Shown piece by piece: positions 45,533 through 53,799 of a stretch of DNA of 64,000 bases. This DNA is from Sulfitobacter sp. F26169L (GTDB lineage Bacteria; Pseudomonadota; Alphaproteobacteria; Rhodobacterales; Rhodobacteraceae), in assembly GCF_026410285.1 (NCBI RefSeq), contig NZ_JAPMLP010000006.1:1-64000 (forward strand). Reading direction: 5' to 3'. The notes beneath the pieces are model-generated. The model worked only from the letters and a program-made list of their open reading frames with translations. It was not told the DNA's origin and searched no databases. Positions within the stretch are counted from its first letter, which is position 1, and every line of letters begins with the position of its first letter. The position numbers and the translations under genes were made by a program.

Positions 45533-46717
45533 ATGTCAAACGGGCTTGAGCAATTCAAGATCAATACGCGTATCCGCGAGAATGCGGAAGACCTAAGTGC
45601 GGCTCTGCAAAGCCATATGCTTAAGGTATTCGCGCCAGACGCGCGAAAGGAAATGCGTCGTTTTTCGGCAGGAGAAGCGGCCGATATGCTCGGTATCTCT
45701 GGCAGCTTCCTGCGCAAACTGCATTTTGACGAGAAGATCCCCGATGTAGAGTCTACTTCGGGTGGGCGCAGGCTATATTCCGCCACCGATCTACTGGATA
45801 TGCGGGTTATTTTGGAAAAGTCCGCCAAAACCCCGGGCACCTATTTGCGAGGACGGCGGGATGGAGACAAGGTACAAGTACTGTCGTTCCTGAACTTCAA
45901 AGGCGGCAGCGGAAAAACCACCAGCGCGATTCACACAGCCCAACGGCTGGCGCTGAAAGGGTATCGCGTGCTGGCGGTGGACATCGACCCGCAAGCGTCT
46001 CTAACCACCCTGTTTGGCTATCGTCCCGAGCTGGATTTTCTGGAATCCGGTACGATCTATGATGCGATCCGTTACGAAGACCCCCTGCCCTTTTCGCAGA
46101 TTGTCCAAAAGACGTTCTTCACCGGAATCGATCTGGCACCAGGCGGACTACTGTTACAGGAGTTCGAACATGAGACGCCCCAAGCATTGCGCGCGAACAT
46201 ACAACCCCCGTTCTATGCCCGCCTTGCCACTGCGTTGCAGGAGGTCGAAGCAGATTACGACGTGATTATCTTCGATTGCCCGCCACAATTGGGGTATCTG
46301 ACGATGTCAGCGCTCTGTGCATCGACGGGTGTGCTGATAACCATTGTGCCCAACATGCTTGACGTGGCCTCCATGTCGCAATTCCTTCAAATGAGTGCGG
46401 ATCTGCTCGATGTAGTCTCTAATGCAGGGGCAAACATGGAATTTGATTTTCTGCGATTTCTGATCAACCGGTATGAGCCGAACGACGGGCCGCAACAGCA
46501 GGTTGTCGCGTTCCTTCGGCAGTTGTTTGGCGGCGAAGTGATGATTTCTCCGATGTTGAAATCCACTGCCATCTCAGACGCAGGCCTGACCCAGCAAACG
46601 ATCTACGAGGTCGAGCGGTCACAATTTCACCGTAACACCTACGATCGTGCGCTGGATTCACTCAATCTGGTCAATGATGAAATCGAATTGCTGCTGCAAC
46701 AGGCATGGGGGCGATAA
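45533..46717 (+). CDS. repA: Plasmid partitioning ATPase RepA (ParA type)
   Basis: 394 residues. N-terminal HTH about 40-100 (FSAGEAADMLGISGSFLRKL, GGRRLYSATDLLDM), as in type Ib ParA that repress their own operon. ATPase with deviant Walker A FKGGSGKTTSAIH near 125, AVDIDPQASLT and VIIFDCPPQLGYLTM. Drives segregation with RepB. Stop is followed directly by the repB ATG. Confidence 0.95.
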   Translation: MSNGLEQFKINTRIRENAEDLSAALQSHMLKVFAPDARKEMRRFSAGEAADMLGISGSFLRKLHFDEKIPDVESTSGGRRLYSATDLLDMRVILEKSAKTPGTYLRGRRDGDKVQVLSFLNFKGGSGKTTSAIHTAQRLALKGYRVLAVDIDPQASLTTLFGYRPELDFLESGTIYDAIRYEDPLPFSQIVQKTFFTGIDLAPGGLLLQEFEHETPQALRANIQPPFYARLATALQEVEADYDVIIFDCPPQLGYLTMSALCASTGVLITIVPNMLDVASMSQFLQMSADLLDVVSNAGANMEFDFLRFLINRYEPNDGPQQQVVAFLRQLFGGEVMISPMLKSTAISDAGLTQQTIYEVERSQFHRNTYDRALDSLNLVNDEIELLLQQAWGR

Positions 46718-47674
46718 ATGGCACGTAAAGGTATTCTTAGCAGCGAAATTTCAAAACCGGACCGCACCCGCGCAACCCCTCCTGCCCCATCCCGCGGCGC
46801 AGTTGGCGCACTTCAGTCCTCGCTTACCAAATTGCAGGAAAACGCGGTGCAGGAGATTGATGCAAATCTGATTGATGATGCTGGCATCGAAGACCGTCTC
46901 GGGCTTGATCCTGCCGCGCAGCAACAGCTGGTCGAAAGCCTGAAGACCTATGGCCAGCAGGTGCCGGTCTTGTTGCGTCCAAATACCAGCAAACCCGGTC
47001 GCTACGAGATCGTTTATGGCCGCCGACGCCTCAAGGCGCTGAAATCCCTGGGCCAGCCTGTGAAGGCAATGATCAGGCAGTTGGACGATCACGCACTTGT
47101 AATGGCACAGGGGCAGGAAAACACAGCGCGACAGGATCTGAGCTTTATCGAAAAGGCGTCGTTTGCCGCGCAGCTACACTCAATGGAATACGACCGGCAG
47201 ACAATTGCTGCAGCTTTGTCGATTGACCTGCCGATGCTGTCACGAATGCTAAAAGTGGGTACAGCGTTCCCCCTGCCCTTCCTGCGCGACATCGGGTCGG
47301 CACCGAGCATCGGGCGGGACCGCTGGATGGCACTGGCGCGCGCCCTTGAGCAGGAGGGCGTCCGCGCGCGCGTGTCTGCCTTTATGCAGGGCCCCGATTT
47401 CATCAAAGGCGATTCCGATGCGCGCTTCGAAGCGGTTTTCGCCCGTGCGACAACCGCCCCCGAGACACGCAAAGCACCGCCAGCCAAACCCCGCACCTTG
47501 CGCAGCACCAGCGGCAAAGCGGTGGCTGACATCCGCGCCAATGCCAAGGGCGTCACATTGAATATTCCCGCACGCACTGCCGAAGGCTTTGACGTCTGGG
47601 TTAACAGCAACGCCGAAGCGCTGCTGGGCGAACTTCATGACCGCTGGGAAAAAGAGCGGTCAGAGGACACCTAA
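46718..47674 (+). CDS. repB: Plasmid partitioning protein RepB (ParB type)
   Basis: 318 residues. ParB/Srx nuclease-like domain about 45-130 (TYGQQVPVLLRPN, GRYEIVYGRRRLKALKSLG, QGQENTARQDLSFIEKA) then an HTH (DRQTIAAALSIDLPMLSRML). Binds parS sites of the replicon and loads RepA. GGGGG six bases upstream lies within the repA end. Confidence 0.94.
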   Translation: MARKGILSSEISKPDRTRATPPAPSRGAVGALQSSLTKLQENAVQEIDANLIDDAGIEDRLGLDPAAQQQLVESLKTYGQQVPVLLRPNTSKPGRYEIVYGRRRLKALKSLGQPVKAMIRQLDDHALVMAQGQENTARQDLSFIEKASFAAQLHSMEYDRQTIAAALSIDLPMLSRMLKVGTAFPLPFLRDIGSAPSIGRDRWMALARALEQEGVRARVSAFMQGPDFIKGDSDARFEAVFARATTAPETRKAPPAKPRTLRSTSGKAVADIRANAKGVTLNIPARTAEGFDVWVNSNAEALLGELHDRWEKERSEDT

Positions 47675-47707
47675 ACCCGAAACCAAACAGGAAAGGCACG
47701 ACCAGAC

Positions 47708-47757
47708 AAAAAACAGCCCCCCAGGATTTCTCCCGGAAGGCCATTCTCGATCTTTGC
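47708..47757 (-). ncRNA. repABC counter-transcribed RNA (incompatibility RNA)
   Basis: In the repB-repC gap on the minus strand a promoter (TTGACA 47787-47792, 17-base spacer, TATCTC 47764-47769) would start RNA near 47757. A terminator follows: GGCCTTCCGGG pairs with CCTGGGGGGCT (11 bp with wobbles) and ends in TTTTTT at 47708-47713. The resulting RNA of about 50 nt, antisense to the repC leader, matches the known ctRNA that limits RepC synthesis. Confidence 0.82.
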
Positions 47758-47763
47758 ACTTTT

Positions 47764-47792
47764 GAGATACCCCTAGCCGGAAACCCTGTCAA
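47764..47792 (-). promoter_or_regulatory. Promoter of the repABC counter-transcribed RNA
   Basis: TTGACA, exactly 17 bases, then TATCTC on the minus strand. The -35 is a perfect sigma70 consensus. Confidence 0.75.
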
Positions 47793-47812
47793 CTCTGCAT
47801 CCTCGTGCAGAG
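47793..47812 (+). promoter_or_regulatory. Hairpin in the repC leader
   Basis: CTCTGCA/TGCAGAG perfect 7-bp stem with TCCTCG loop, 31 bases before the repC ATG. Likely the alternative structure of the repC mRNA leader whose formation depends on ctRNA pairing upstream. Confidence 0.6.
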
Positions 47813-47843
47813 CGGGTGAAATATTGTCTTTTGTGATTTTTAT

Positions 47844-48965
47844 ATGAAACACGCGGACCAAACACAGTTTGGACGGCAGATGACGCCTGTCCAAAAGATA
47901 TCGGCGCCTGTGGACAAATGGGAAATCCTGGCCAGCCTAACGGATGCAGCTGATGATTTCGGGCTGAACCACAGAACACTGGGCGTCCTAAAAGCACTGA
48001 TGAGCTTTTTCCCTGAGCGGCTTATTCAAGCAAGACCGTGCAGCGCGATCGTCTTCCCCTCGAACAAAACCTTGGCAAAACGACTGAACGGAATGCCCGA
48101 CAGCACGTTGCGCCGCCACCTTGCGACACTGGTGGCAGCAGGGATTGTCAGCCGTCACGACAGTGCGAACAAGAAACGGTTTGCGCGCCGTGTTGGTACA
48201 GCACGTGTGCTTGCCTTCGGATTTGATCTCGCCCCTCTGGCAATTCACGCCGACGATATCAAAGCATCAGCCACCAAGGCGTTGATCGCACGCGAGCGGG
48301 TAGCCGCATTACGCGCTGATGTCGCGCACTTGCGCCAGTGCCTCGTTGCTGGCGGTGATACATCTACGCTCGCAACGGAAGCTGCCCGCCTGCTGAGACG
48401 CAATGCAGATGAACACACACTGAAGGCAATGCAGACCGAAATTTGGACACGTTTAGATGAGTTAGACACATCTAAATTGAGCACCACTAACGCTGAAAAT
48501 GAGCAGCACATACAGTATGAAGATATAGAATTATCAGAAACGAGATCCGGCGCGGACAATATGACCGATGACATTTCACCAAACATCGTTCAACCCCAGT
48601 CGAAAAAATCTGCGGCATCTCCACGATTCACGGACGTAACGAACATCTGCAAAGAATATAAGTTATTCTTTCCAGAACCTGCACGGCATTGGAATGATCT
48701 AGTGCAGATTGCAGACCAAATCACTCCAATGATGGGGATTGATGTTTCGATATTCAAACAAGCCATAACCCACATGGGTTTGACCACAGCAGTCACCTCT
48801 GTTCTTTGTATCCTTGAAAAGCTGAAGGACATTACCAACCCAGCAGGATACCTGCGCAGATTGACCCAGAAGGCCATGAACGGTGAGTTCGATATCGGCC
48901 TGATGCTACGCATCATCAAGCGTGGGGGCAAATTGTCAGCTGACAATTTTAGATGTGCTTTATAA
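47844..48965 (+). CDS. repC: Replication initiator RepC
   Basis: 373 residues. RepC N-terminal domain: ISAPVDKWEILASLTDAADD, FGLNHRTLGVLKALMSFFP, VFPSNKTLAKRLNGMPDSTL. C-terminal domain from about 265 (ITPMMGIDVSIFKQAITHMG, NPAGYLRRLTQKA). A variable linker (190-260) is Asp/Glu/Thr rich and lower in GC. The origin of repABC plasmids lies inside repC, so the window holds the replicon's origin. ATG 47844 keeps the usual TQFGRQ start but has a weak SD; ATG 47880 is an alternative. Confidence 0.94.
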   Translation: MKHADQTQFGRQMTPVQKISAPVDKWEILASLTDAADDFGLNHRTLGVLKALMSFFPERLIQARPCSAIVFPSNKTLAKRLNGMPDSTLRRHLATLVAAGIVSRHDSANKKRFARRVGTARVLAFGFDLAPLAIHADDIKASATKALIARERVAALRADVAHLRQCLVAGGDTSTLATEAARLLRRNADEHTLKAMQTEIWTRLDELDTSKLSTTNAENEQHIQYEDIELSETRSGADNMTDDISPNIVQPQSKKSAASPRFTDVTNICKEYKLFFPEPARHWNDLVQIADQITPMMGIDVSIFKQAITHMGLTTAVTSVLCILEKLKDITNPAGYLRRLTQKAMNGEFDIGLMLRIIKRGGKLSADNFRCAL

Positions 48966-49252
48966 TCAGTGTATTACATCAATATCAGCTTGCTAATTTG
49001 CAGAAGCCGATCGATTTCCGGTGATTAACCACAGAAGCGCGATTTGCATCAGAATGAGCCATAAGAAACCCGATACTGGCTATAGATTTCCCACCAATCA
49101 ATAGTCTTGTTTGGGGTAAGTCCTGTGCTGATGAAACAGAAATACCGTGTTCCAGAAAATGCGGATGAAAAGCGATTGCTGCCATTCAATCAAAATTATC
49201 TTTACGGACCAGCAATCCGTACGCCTACATCTCCGATGATAACGATAGAATG
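48966..49252. other. Gene-poor stretch after repC
   Basis: 287 bases, AT-richer than surroundings, no supported gene, tRNA or terminator. It contains AACCACAGAAG at about 49025, which also occurs at about 45197 before repA; the match is short and could be chance. Confidence 0.4.
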
Positions 49253-50000
49253 TCAGCCGGCGCGGGGCAGGGGGACAACAATGGAGTCACCAACCAACAC
49301 CCGCTGGAAGTGACAATGAGCAAATTCGGACAGATCAAAGCCGGTCATCAGAGCGCCGTCCGTTAGTAACAGTTCTGCGGGATCGACGATCACCGTTTCA
49401 ATTTCTGCGCTGGCAGGCGGGTGTTTACCGATCTGAGGTTCGGGAAACATATTGCGGCGGTCTTTCAGAAATAGGGGCCACGCGGCGCTACTCAAGGACA
49501 AAGTGGCGATTTGTTGCGCTGACACAGATTCGTTGTCGGTTGATGGTGCGGTGTTGGAAAATGTGCGATGAGGGGTAGCCGCGGCCGTTAGAAGCGCATC
49601 AGCTGGGTTTGTCCAATTCACGATCAAGCAAGGTTTGTCTGCAGTAATGTGGAATTCGTACTCTATGAAAAAATGAGCGCGTATCCGTTTGGGATAGCAG
49701 CAGCGCCGGATCGTTGCCGTGCAAAGGCGTTTGGCGATTATGTGTATCATCCTGTTGGGCGTTTCCAGTGCGACGGGTTATCGAGTCACACTGCTTGTTA
49801 CCTGATTGTAGATCGAAGACACCCCGCGGGAACAATCCAGCAGCGCACCGATTGTTGCGGGCTGCGCGTCATAGCGGATTTTGCGCCCGTCACGCACCGG
49901 CATGACAAGATCCACGTTAGCAAGCATCGGCAGTTGCGCGGATGCGCTGGTGTGCCAAAGACCGTCCTGTGTACGCCAGTGCAGAGAGGGTTTTGATTAT
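49253..50000 (-). pseudogene. Decayed gene of unknown family
   Basis: On the minus strand two coherent protein stretches lie in different frames. The upstream one reads LHWRTQDGLWHTSASAQLPM and VDLVMPVRDGRKIRYDAQPA before a stop near 49785. The downstream one reads EFHITADKPCLIVNWTNPAD, then PAELLLTDGALMTGFDLSEF and VLVGDSIVVPLPRAG, stopping at 49253. They look like N- and C-terminal parts of one gene split by frameshifts, with a degraded middle. I do not recognise the family. No intact start is evident. Confidence 0.4.
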
Positions 50001-50122
50001 TTCGGCTTGTCCCAAACTCCACGTACATATGTAGTATGAACAAAGAGATCTATTTCACAGCTGTCGCAATCGACAGTCTCCAAACAGGATCGCAGGTTGC
50101 AAAGCGGGGTAGGGGCGGACGC

Positions 50123-50136
50123 TTGCCAATTGGCAA
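50123..50136. promoter_or_regulatory. Perfect palindrome upstream of the TonB operon
   Basis: TTGCCAATTGGCAA is a perfect 14-bp palindrome 134 bases before the first start codon of the exbB-exbD-tonB operon. Not a recognised Fur, Irr or RirA box. Candidate operator. Confidence 0.45.
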
Positions 50137-50269
50137 TCCTTAGGTTTATTCGGAATATCTGACAATTAAAGTCGGGATTGAAGCGGAGGGAGTATTTTGT
50201 TAACCCTTGCCAAACCCAGCATCACCAAGCCACGGTGCAGCCAGCCATCTTACAACCGCGGGAGCGATC

Positions 50270-50701
50270 ATGATCTTGCCCAATCCAATTCTTGCAATAA
50301 TTCTCGCGGTGACAACCGCCAGCACTTTGAGTGCGCAGGAAACCGATATCGGGGGTAAAATCTCGGTAGAACTGAACGCCGCGCAGACAAATGCAGATGC
50401 CTGTACGCTGACGTTTCTGATCACCAACGGGTTGCAGGGGGCGGTGAATAAGGTGGTCTATGAAACAGTCCTTTTTGACCAGAACGGCCAGGTTGACCGT
50501 CTGACCCTTTTTGATTTCGGAAAGCTTCCCGTAGCGCGGCCAAGGGTGCGCCAGTTTTCAGTACCGCAAATCACTTGCGATCAATTGGGGCAGATCATTT
50601 TCAACGGTGCCAACACCTGTGACGTCGAAAATTCAGAGGTTTCGGTTTGTGAAACCGGATTGTTGCTCTCCACACGAGCAGACATCGAGGTGTCGGGCTG
50701 A
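50270..50701 (+). CDS. Secreted protein of the TonB operon, unknown function
   Basis: 143 residues from ATG 50270 (GGGAG five to six bases upstream). Signal peptide MILPNPILAIILAVTTASTLSAQ, then a compact domain with four cysteines (DACTL, ITCDQ, NTCDVE, SVCETG) that could form two disulfides. Stop overlaps the exbB start (TGATG), so it is part of the energy-transduction operon. The fold looks like a periplasmic beta-sandwich (VVYETVLFDQNGQVDRLTLF). I recognise no characterised family; a periplasmic accessory of the TonB motor is inferred from position only. Confidence 0.8.
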   Translation: MILPNPILAIILAVTTASTLSAQETDIGGKISVELNAAQTNADACTLTFLITNGLQGAVNKVVYETVLFDQNGQVDRLTLFDFGKLPVARPRVRQFSVPQITCDQLGQIIFNGANTCDVENSEVSVCETGLLLSTRADIEVSG

Positions 50702-51360
50702 TGGAAGGTATCGAAGCGATTATTGAGCCAGTCAGACAGATTGCGGCCATTGGTGGTCCTGTGGTTGTGGTGTTGATGGCGGTGGCCGTCATCACGCTGG
50801 CTGTTGCGCTGTACAAAATCTGGCAGTTCTGGATTTCTGCTGTCGGGCGGCATACCGCGCTGACCCAGGCGGTTGTATTCTGGGATGCGGGTGACAGGGC
50901 AGGGGCGCGCCATGCGCTTGATCGCTCTAACAGCTATCTTGTGCCGGTCGTTGATATGGCAATGTCGGCCCCGTCAGACGGATTGGCACGTCTTCAGGCC
51001 GAAGCCGAAACCCGTTTTGCGCGGCTTGAATCCGGTTTCCGGTTTCTCGATTCAGTTGCGCAGCTTGCGCCGCTGTTGGGTCTGTTCGGCACGGTTTTGG
51101 GCATGATCGAAGCGTTTCAGTCGTTGCAGAATGCAGGCGCGCAGGTTGATCCGTCGATCCTTGCCGGCGGTATCTGGGTGGCCTTGCTGACAACTGCTGT
51201 CGGTCTGGTGGTGGCGATGCCAACGGCGCTGGTGCTAAGCTGGCTGGAAGGGCGGATGGAGGCGGAACGTGTCATCGCCGACAAGGCGATCCTGACCATC
51301 CTGCACCCGAAGGGAGCGGCACCGGCGGTAGAGGCCGACATGGAGCCGGTTCATGGCTAA
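50701..51360 (+). CDS. exbB: ExbB/TolQ-type proton channel subunit
   Basis: 219 residues. MotA/TolQ/ExbB family with three TM helices: about 17-38, 120-142 (APLLGLFGTVLGMIEAF, the family signature) and 160-182 (GGIWVALLTTAVGLVVAMPT). Forms the pentameric channel that powers TonB with ExbD. Overlaps the first exbD by eight bases. The order exbB-exbD-exbD-tonB marks a dedicated system. Confidence 0.92.
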   Translation: MEGIEAIIEPVRQIAAIGGPVVVVLMAVAVITLAVALYKIWQFWISAVGRHTALTQAVVFWDAGDRAGARHALDRSNSYLVPVVDMAMSAPSDGLARLQAEAETRFARLESGFRFLDSVAQLAPLLGLFGTVLGMIEAFQSLQNAGAQVDPSILAGGIWVALLTTAVGLVVAMPTALVLSWLEGRMEAERVIADKAILTILHPKGAAPAVEADMEPVHG

Positions 51361-51730
51361 GGCGCGTGCAAGGCGGCGGCGTTTGTCGATGACATCCCTG
51401 ATTGATGTGATCTTTCTACTGCTGCTGTTTTTCATGCTGACATCTACATTCTCAAAATTCGCCGAGGTGGAGCTTTCGGCCGCTGGTGCTGGTGCCGGCG
51501 CGCCAGGCGATGCCAAGCCGCTGTTTCTGCAACTGGGCACCGACAGCCTGCGCCTGAACGGGCGTGATGTGACGTTGGACACGATAGCAGGGTCTGCTTT
51601 GGGCGATGCGCCAAAGGGCGCGGTGTTGCTGGTGTCGCTGGGGGAGGGGGTGGATGCACAGCGCCTCACCGATCTGCTGGTGGTTCTGCGCGGTCTGCCT
51701 GATTTGCGTGTTTCGGTATTAGGAGGTTAG
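51353..51730 (+). CDS. exbD: ExbD/TolR family protein (first copy)
   Basis: 125 residues. Single N-terminal TM with the protonated Asp (SMTSLIDVIFLLLLFFMLTS, Asp near 20) and a periplasmic ExbD domain (LFLQLGTDSLRLNGRDVTLD). Overlaps exbB by eight bases. Confidence 0.9.
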   Translation: MAKARARRRRLSMTSLIDVIFLLLLFFMLTSTFSKFAEVELSAAGAGAGAPGDAKPLFLQLGTDSLRLNGRDVTLDTIAGSALGDAPKGAVLLVSLGEGVDAQRLTDLLVVLRGLPDLRVSVLGG

Positions 51731-51733
51731 AAA

Positions 51734-52123
51734 ATGCGCCGACTTGCCAAAGCCAAACCCCAACGCGAACCCACCATCGCATTGATCAACATCGTGTTTC
51801 TGATGCTGGTTTTTTTCATGGTTGCGGGCACGTTGGCGCAGCCAGTTGATGGCGCGCTAAAGCTGGTTGAAACCCGTGATCTGGACGGCGCTGCGCCCCC
51901 CGATGCGCTGGTTGTCTATCCCGACGGGCGCATTGCGCACCGCGGTATTGACCAGACCGATGCGGCAGAGTTTGTAGCTGGTCTGAGTGAAGAAGAAAAA
52001 GCGCTGGTGCGTCTTTTGCCTGATCGTGCCCTGCCTGCAGAAACGCTGGTTTCCCTTACCGCTGAGTTGCGCCGCGCTGGTGCGCAGCGGGTAGTCCTTG
52101 TAACACAAAGAGCTTTGCAATGA
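51734..52123 (+). CDS. exbD: ExbD/TolR family protein (second copy)
   Basis: 129 residues. TM segment PTIALINIVFLMLVFFMVAG has Asn at the position where ExbD carries its essential Asp (compare SLIDVIFLLLLFF in the first copy). The pair may therefore form a hetero-dimer with only one proton-carrying helix. AGGAGG lies seven bases upstream. ATGA overlap with tonB. Confidence 0.87.
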   Translation: MRRLAKAKPQREPTIALINIVFLMLVFFMVAGTLAQPVDGALKLVETRDLDGAAPPDALVVYPDGRIAHRGIDQTDAAEFVAGLSEEEKALVRLLPDRALPAETLVSLTAELRRAGAQRVVLVTQRALQ

Positions 52124-53103
52124 TTGTGCGATCAACCGGAGCCAAGGTCGTTTCCCTGCTGCTGTCTGTCGGGCTTTTGACAGGGGCGATGCAGATGGCG
52201 TCACCGGACACCAAATTGCAAATGGAAGGCGGGGGCGAACCTGTCGAGTCGCAGATGGGCACCATGTTTGAGGACATGGCAGTGGGAACGCTGACCGCGA
52301 TGACCGCGCAAGAGGTGGTTACTTCCGAACCGCCACAAGAAACTGAGCCTACGCAGGCGACGCCAACACAAGCGGAGACAGCACAAGCGACACCTCCGAC
52401 GCAATCCGAAGCTGTTGAGGCAACACCGGTTGCACCAATGGCGGCGGTTCCGCTTGCTACGCCGTTGGCGGCGAAATCTCCGTCAGTCGCGCTGCCTCTC
52501 GTGGCGTCGCCTCGCGTTGAGGCCGCGCAGCCTGCACCGGAACCTGAAACAATTACTGCTGCCGAACCCGACAGCGACGCACCGATGTTGTCCAGACGTC
52601 CGGCGCGCAAGAACCCCGAACTTGCCGCCAAAGCGGCCCAAGCGCAAGAAGAGGCCGCCCGTGCGGCGCGCGCTGCCGCCGTTGCGGCTGAACAAGCCAG
52701 AAAGCCGAAGCGGACAGAACAGAAAGCCACCCGCGGGAACGCCAAAAAGAACAACACACGCGGCACGACGGCTGGCACTCGCAAGAAGGCGACAACGCAA
52801 CAGACAGGCAAGAAACCGGCGGCACGCCGTCAGGCAGGCGATGCAGCTGCAAGCAACTATCCGGGTCAGGTCATGCGGCGGATCTCACGGCTTAGCAGAC
52901 CACGGGTAAATGCGCGCGGAACTGCCGTGATCGCCTTTTCGATCTCGTCCGGCGGTGGTTTGTCCGGCGTGTCGGTCGCACGTAGCTCCGGCTCTGCGGC
53001 GCTGGATCAGGCGGCGGTAAAACTGGTGCGTAGGGCCGCTCCGTTTCCGCGCCCTCCTGCGGGCGCGCGGCGGCAGTTCAGCATCAGCATCAAAGGGCGC
53101 TAG
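52120..53103 (+). CDS. tonB: TonB energy transducer
   Basis: 327 residues. N-terminal hydrophobic anchor (VVSLLLSVGLLTGAMQMA), a Pro/Thr/Glu-Gln-rich spacer (60-130), an Ala/Glu coiled part (165-195), a Lys/Arg-rich stretch (200-245) and a C-terminal TonB domain about 250-327 (YPGQVMRRISRLSRPRVNAR, SSGSAALDQAAVKLVRRAAP). The order of acidic then basic spacer is typical. Serves TonB-dependent receptors, here most likely BtuB encoded 3 kb away. Confidence 0.9.
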   Translation: MIVRSTGAKVVSLLLSVGLLTGAMQMASPDTKLQMEGGGEPVESQMGTMFEDMAVGTLTAMTAQEVVTSEPPQETEPTQATPTQAETAQATPPTQSEAVEATPVAPMAAVPLATPLAAKSPSVALPLVASPRVEAAQPAPEPETITAAEPDSDAPMLSRRPARKNPELAAKAAQAQEEAARAARAAAVAAEQARKPKRTEQKATRGNAKKNNTRGTTAGTRKKATTQQTGKKPAARRQAGDAAASNYPGQVMRRISRLSRPRVNARGTAVIAFSISSGGGLSGVSVARSSGSAALDQAAVKLVRRAAPFPRPPAGARRQFSISIKGR

Positions 53104-53120
53104 GTGGCGGCGTTAAACGG

Positions 53121-53798
53121 CTAGGGGTTGGCGGTAGCCCTTTGCGCCTCGATCAGTCGACCGACGCTTGATTTCCAACTGTCGGCACCTTCCTTGACGG
53201 CCGCATAAACCGCTGCGCCAACGGCCTCGCCCAAATCGGTGTGAAGACCTGCGTAATCCTGCGGGCCGGCGGGGGCGGCGATGGCGATACAGTCGGTTCC
53301 GGTTCCCGTGGCAACCCCTGTTTCCAGCATCACGGCAGCGTCTATCACGGCTGCTGTGCGGGCCTGAGTGGCGATTGACAGGGCTTCGATTAATCCGGTC
53401 TGCGACAGCGGCACGTTCAGGCGAACCGCGATATTGATGGTCCCCCAGTCCTGGGTGCTGCGGTCAACACGGTGGCCGATCCGCTCGGCGTTGGAAAGGC
53501 CGACAGTGGCGATGCATTGCGCGGATATTTCACCAACCTGTGCGGTGTGTCGGGTAAAGCAGGATACATCGCGCGAGGTGATGAAAGCGATGGCATCGGT
53601 GTAGTTCTGCGTGCTGAGTTGCTGTGAAAACCAGTCGCGTACATCCAGATCAACAGGCAGGTCGGCATTGCGTACCTCGCGCCAGACAATGCGATTTGCC
53701 ATGGCAAATCCGGGACGGTTGATCGCCCAGCTCAGCACTTGCATTTCGCGCCCCAGATCGAACACAAGCCATGGCTGCAGCAGGTGAACCGTACCCAC
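53121..53798 (-). CDS. cbiZ: Adenosylcobinamide amidohydrolase
   Basis: 225 residues from GTG 53798. CbiZ cleaves adenosyl-pseudo-cobalamin or adenosylcobinamide to adenosylcobyric acid, allowing salvage and lower-ligand exchange. Family blocks: AMANRIVWREVRN, TDAIAFITSRDVS, TINIAVRLNVPLS, DAAVMLETGVATGTGTDCIA. One base separates its start from the btuD stop, so it is co-translated with the importer, as in Rhodobacter. Confidence 0.9.
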   Translation of the reverse strand: MGTVHLLQPWLVFDLGREMQVLSWAINRPGFAMANRIVWREVRNADLPVDLDVRDWFSQQLSTQNYTDAIAFITSRDVSCFTRHTAQVGEISAQCIATVGLSNAERIGHRVDRSTQDWGTINIAVRLNVPLSQTGLIEALSIATQARTAAVIDAAVMLETGVATGTGTDCIAIAAPAGPQDYAGLHTDLGEAVGAAVYAAVKEGADSWKSSVGRLIEAQRATANP

Positions 53799-53799
53799 C

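Noticed and set aside
45196-49036. AACCACAGAAG at about 45197 and 49025 flanking repABC, and a TGTGGACAA in repC, as possible DnaA boxes or iterons
   Set aside because: Only two short copies, not in tandem, and each differs from the DnaA consensus; the repC copy is explained by coding sequence.
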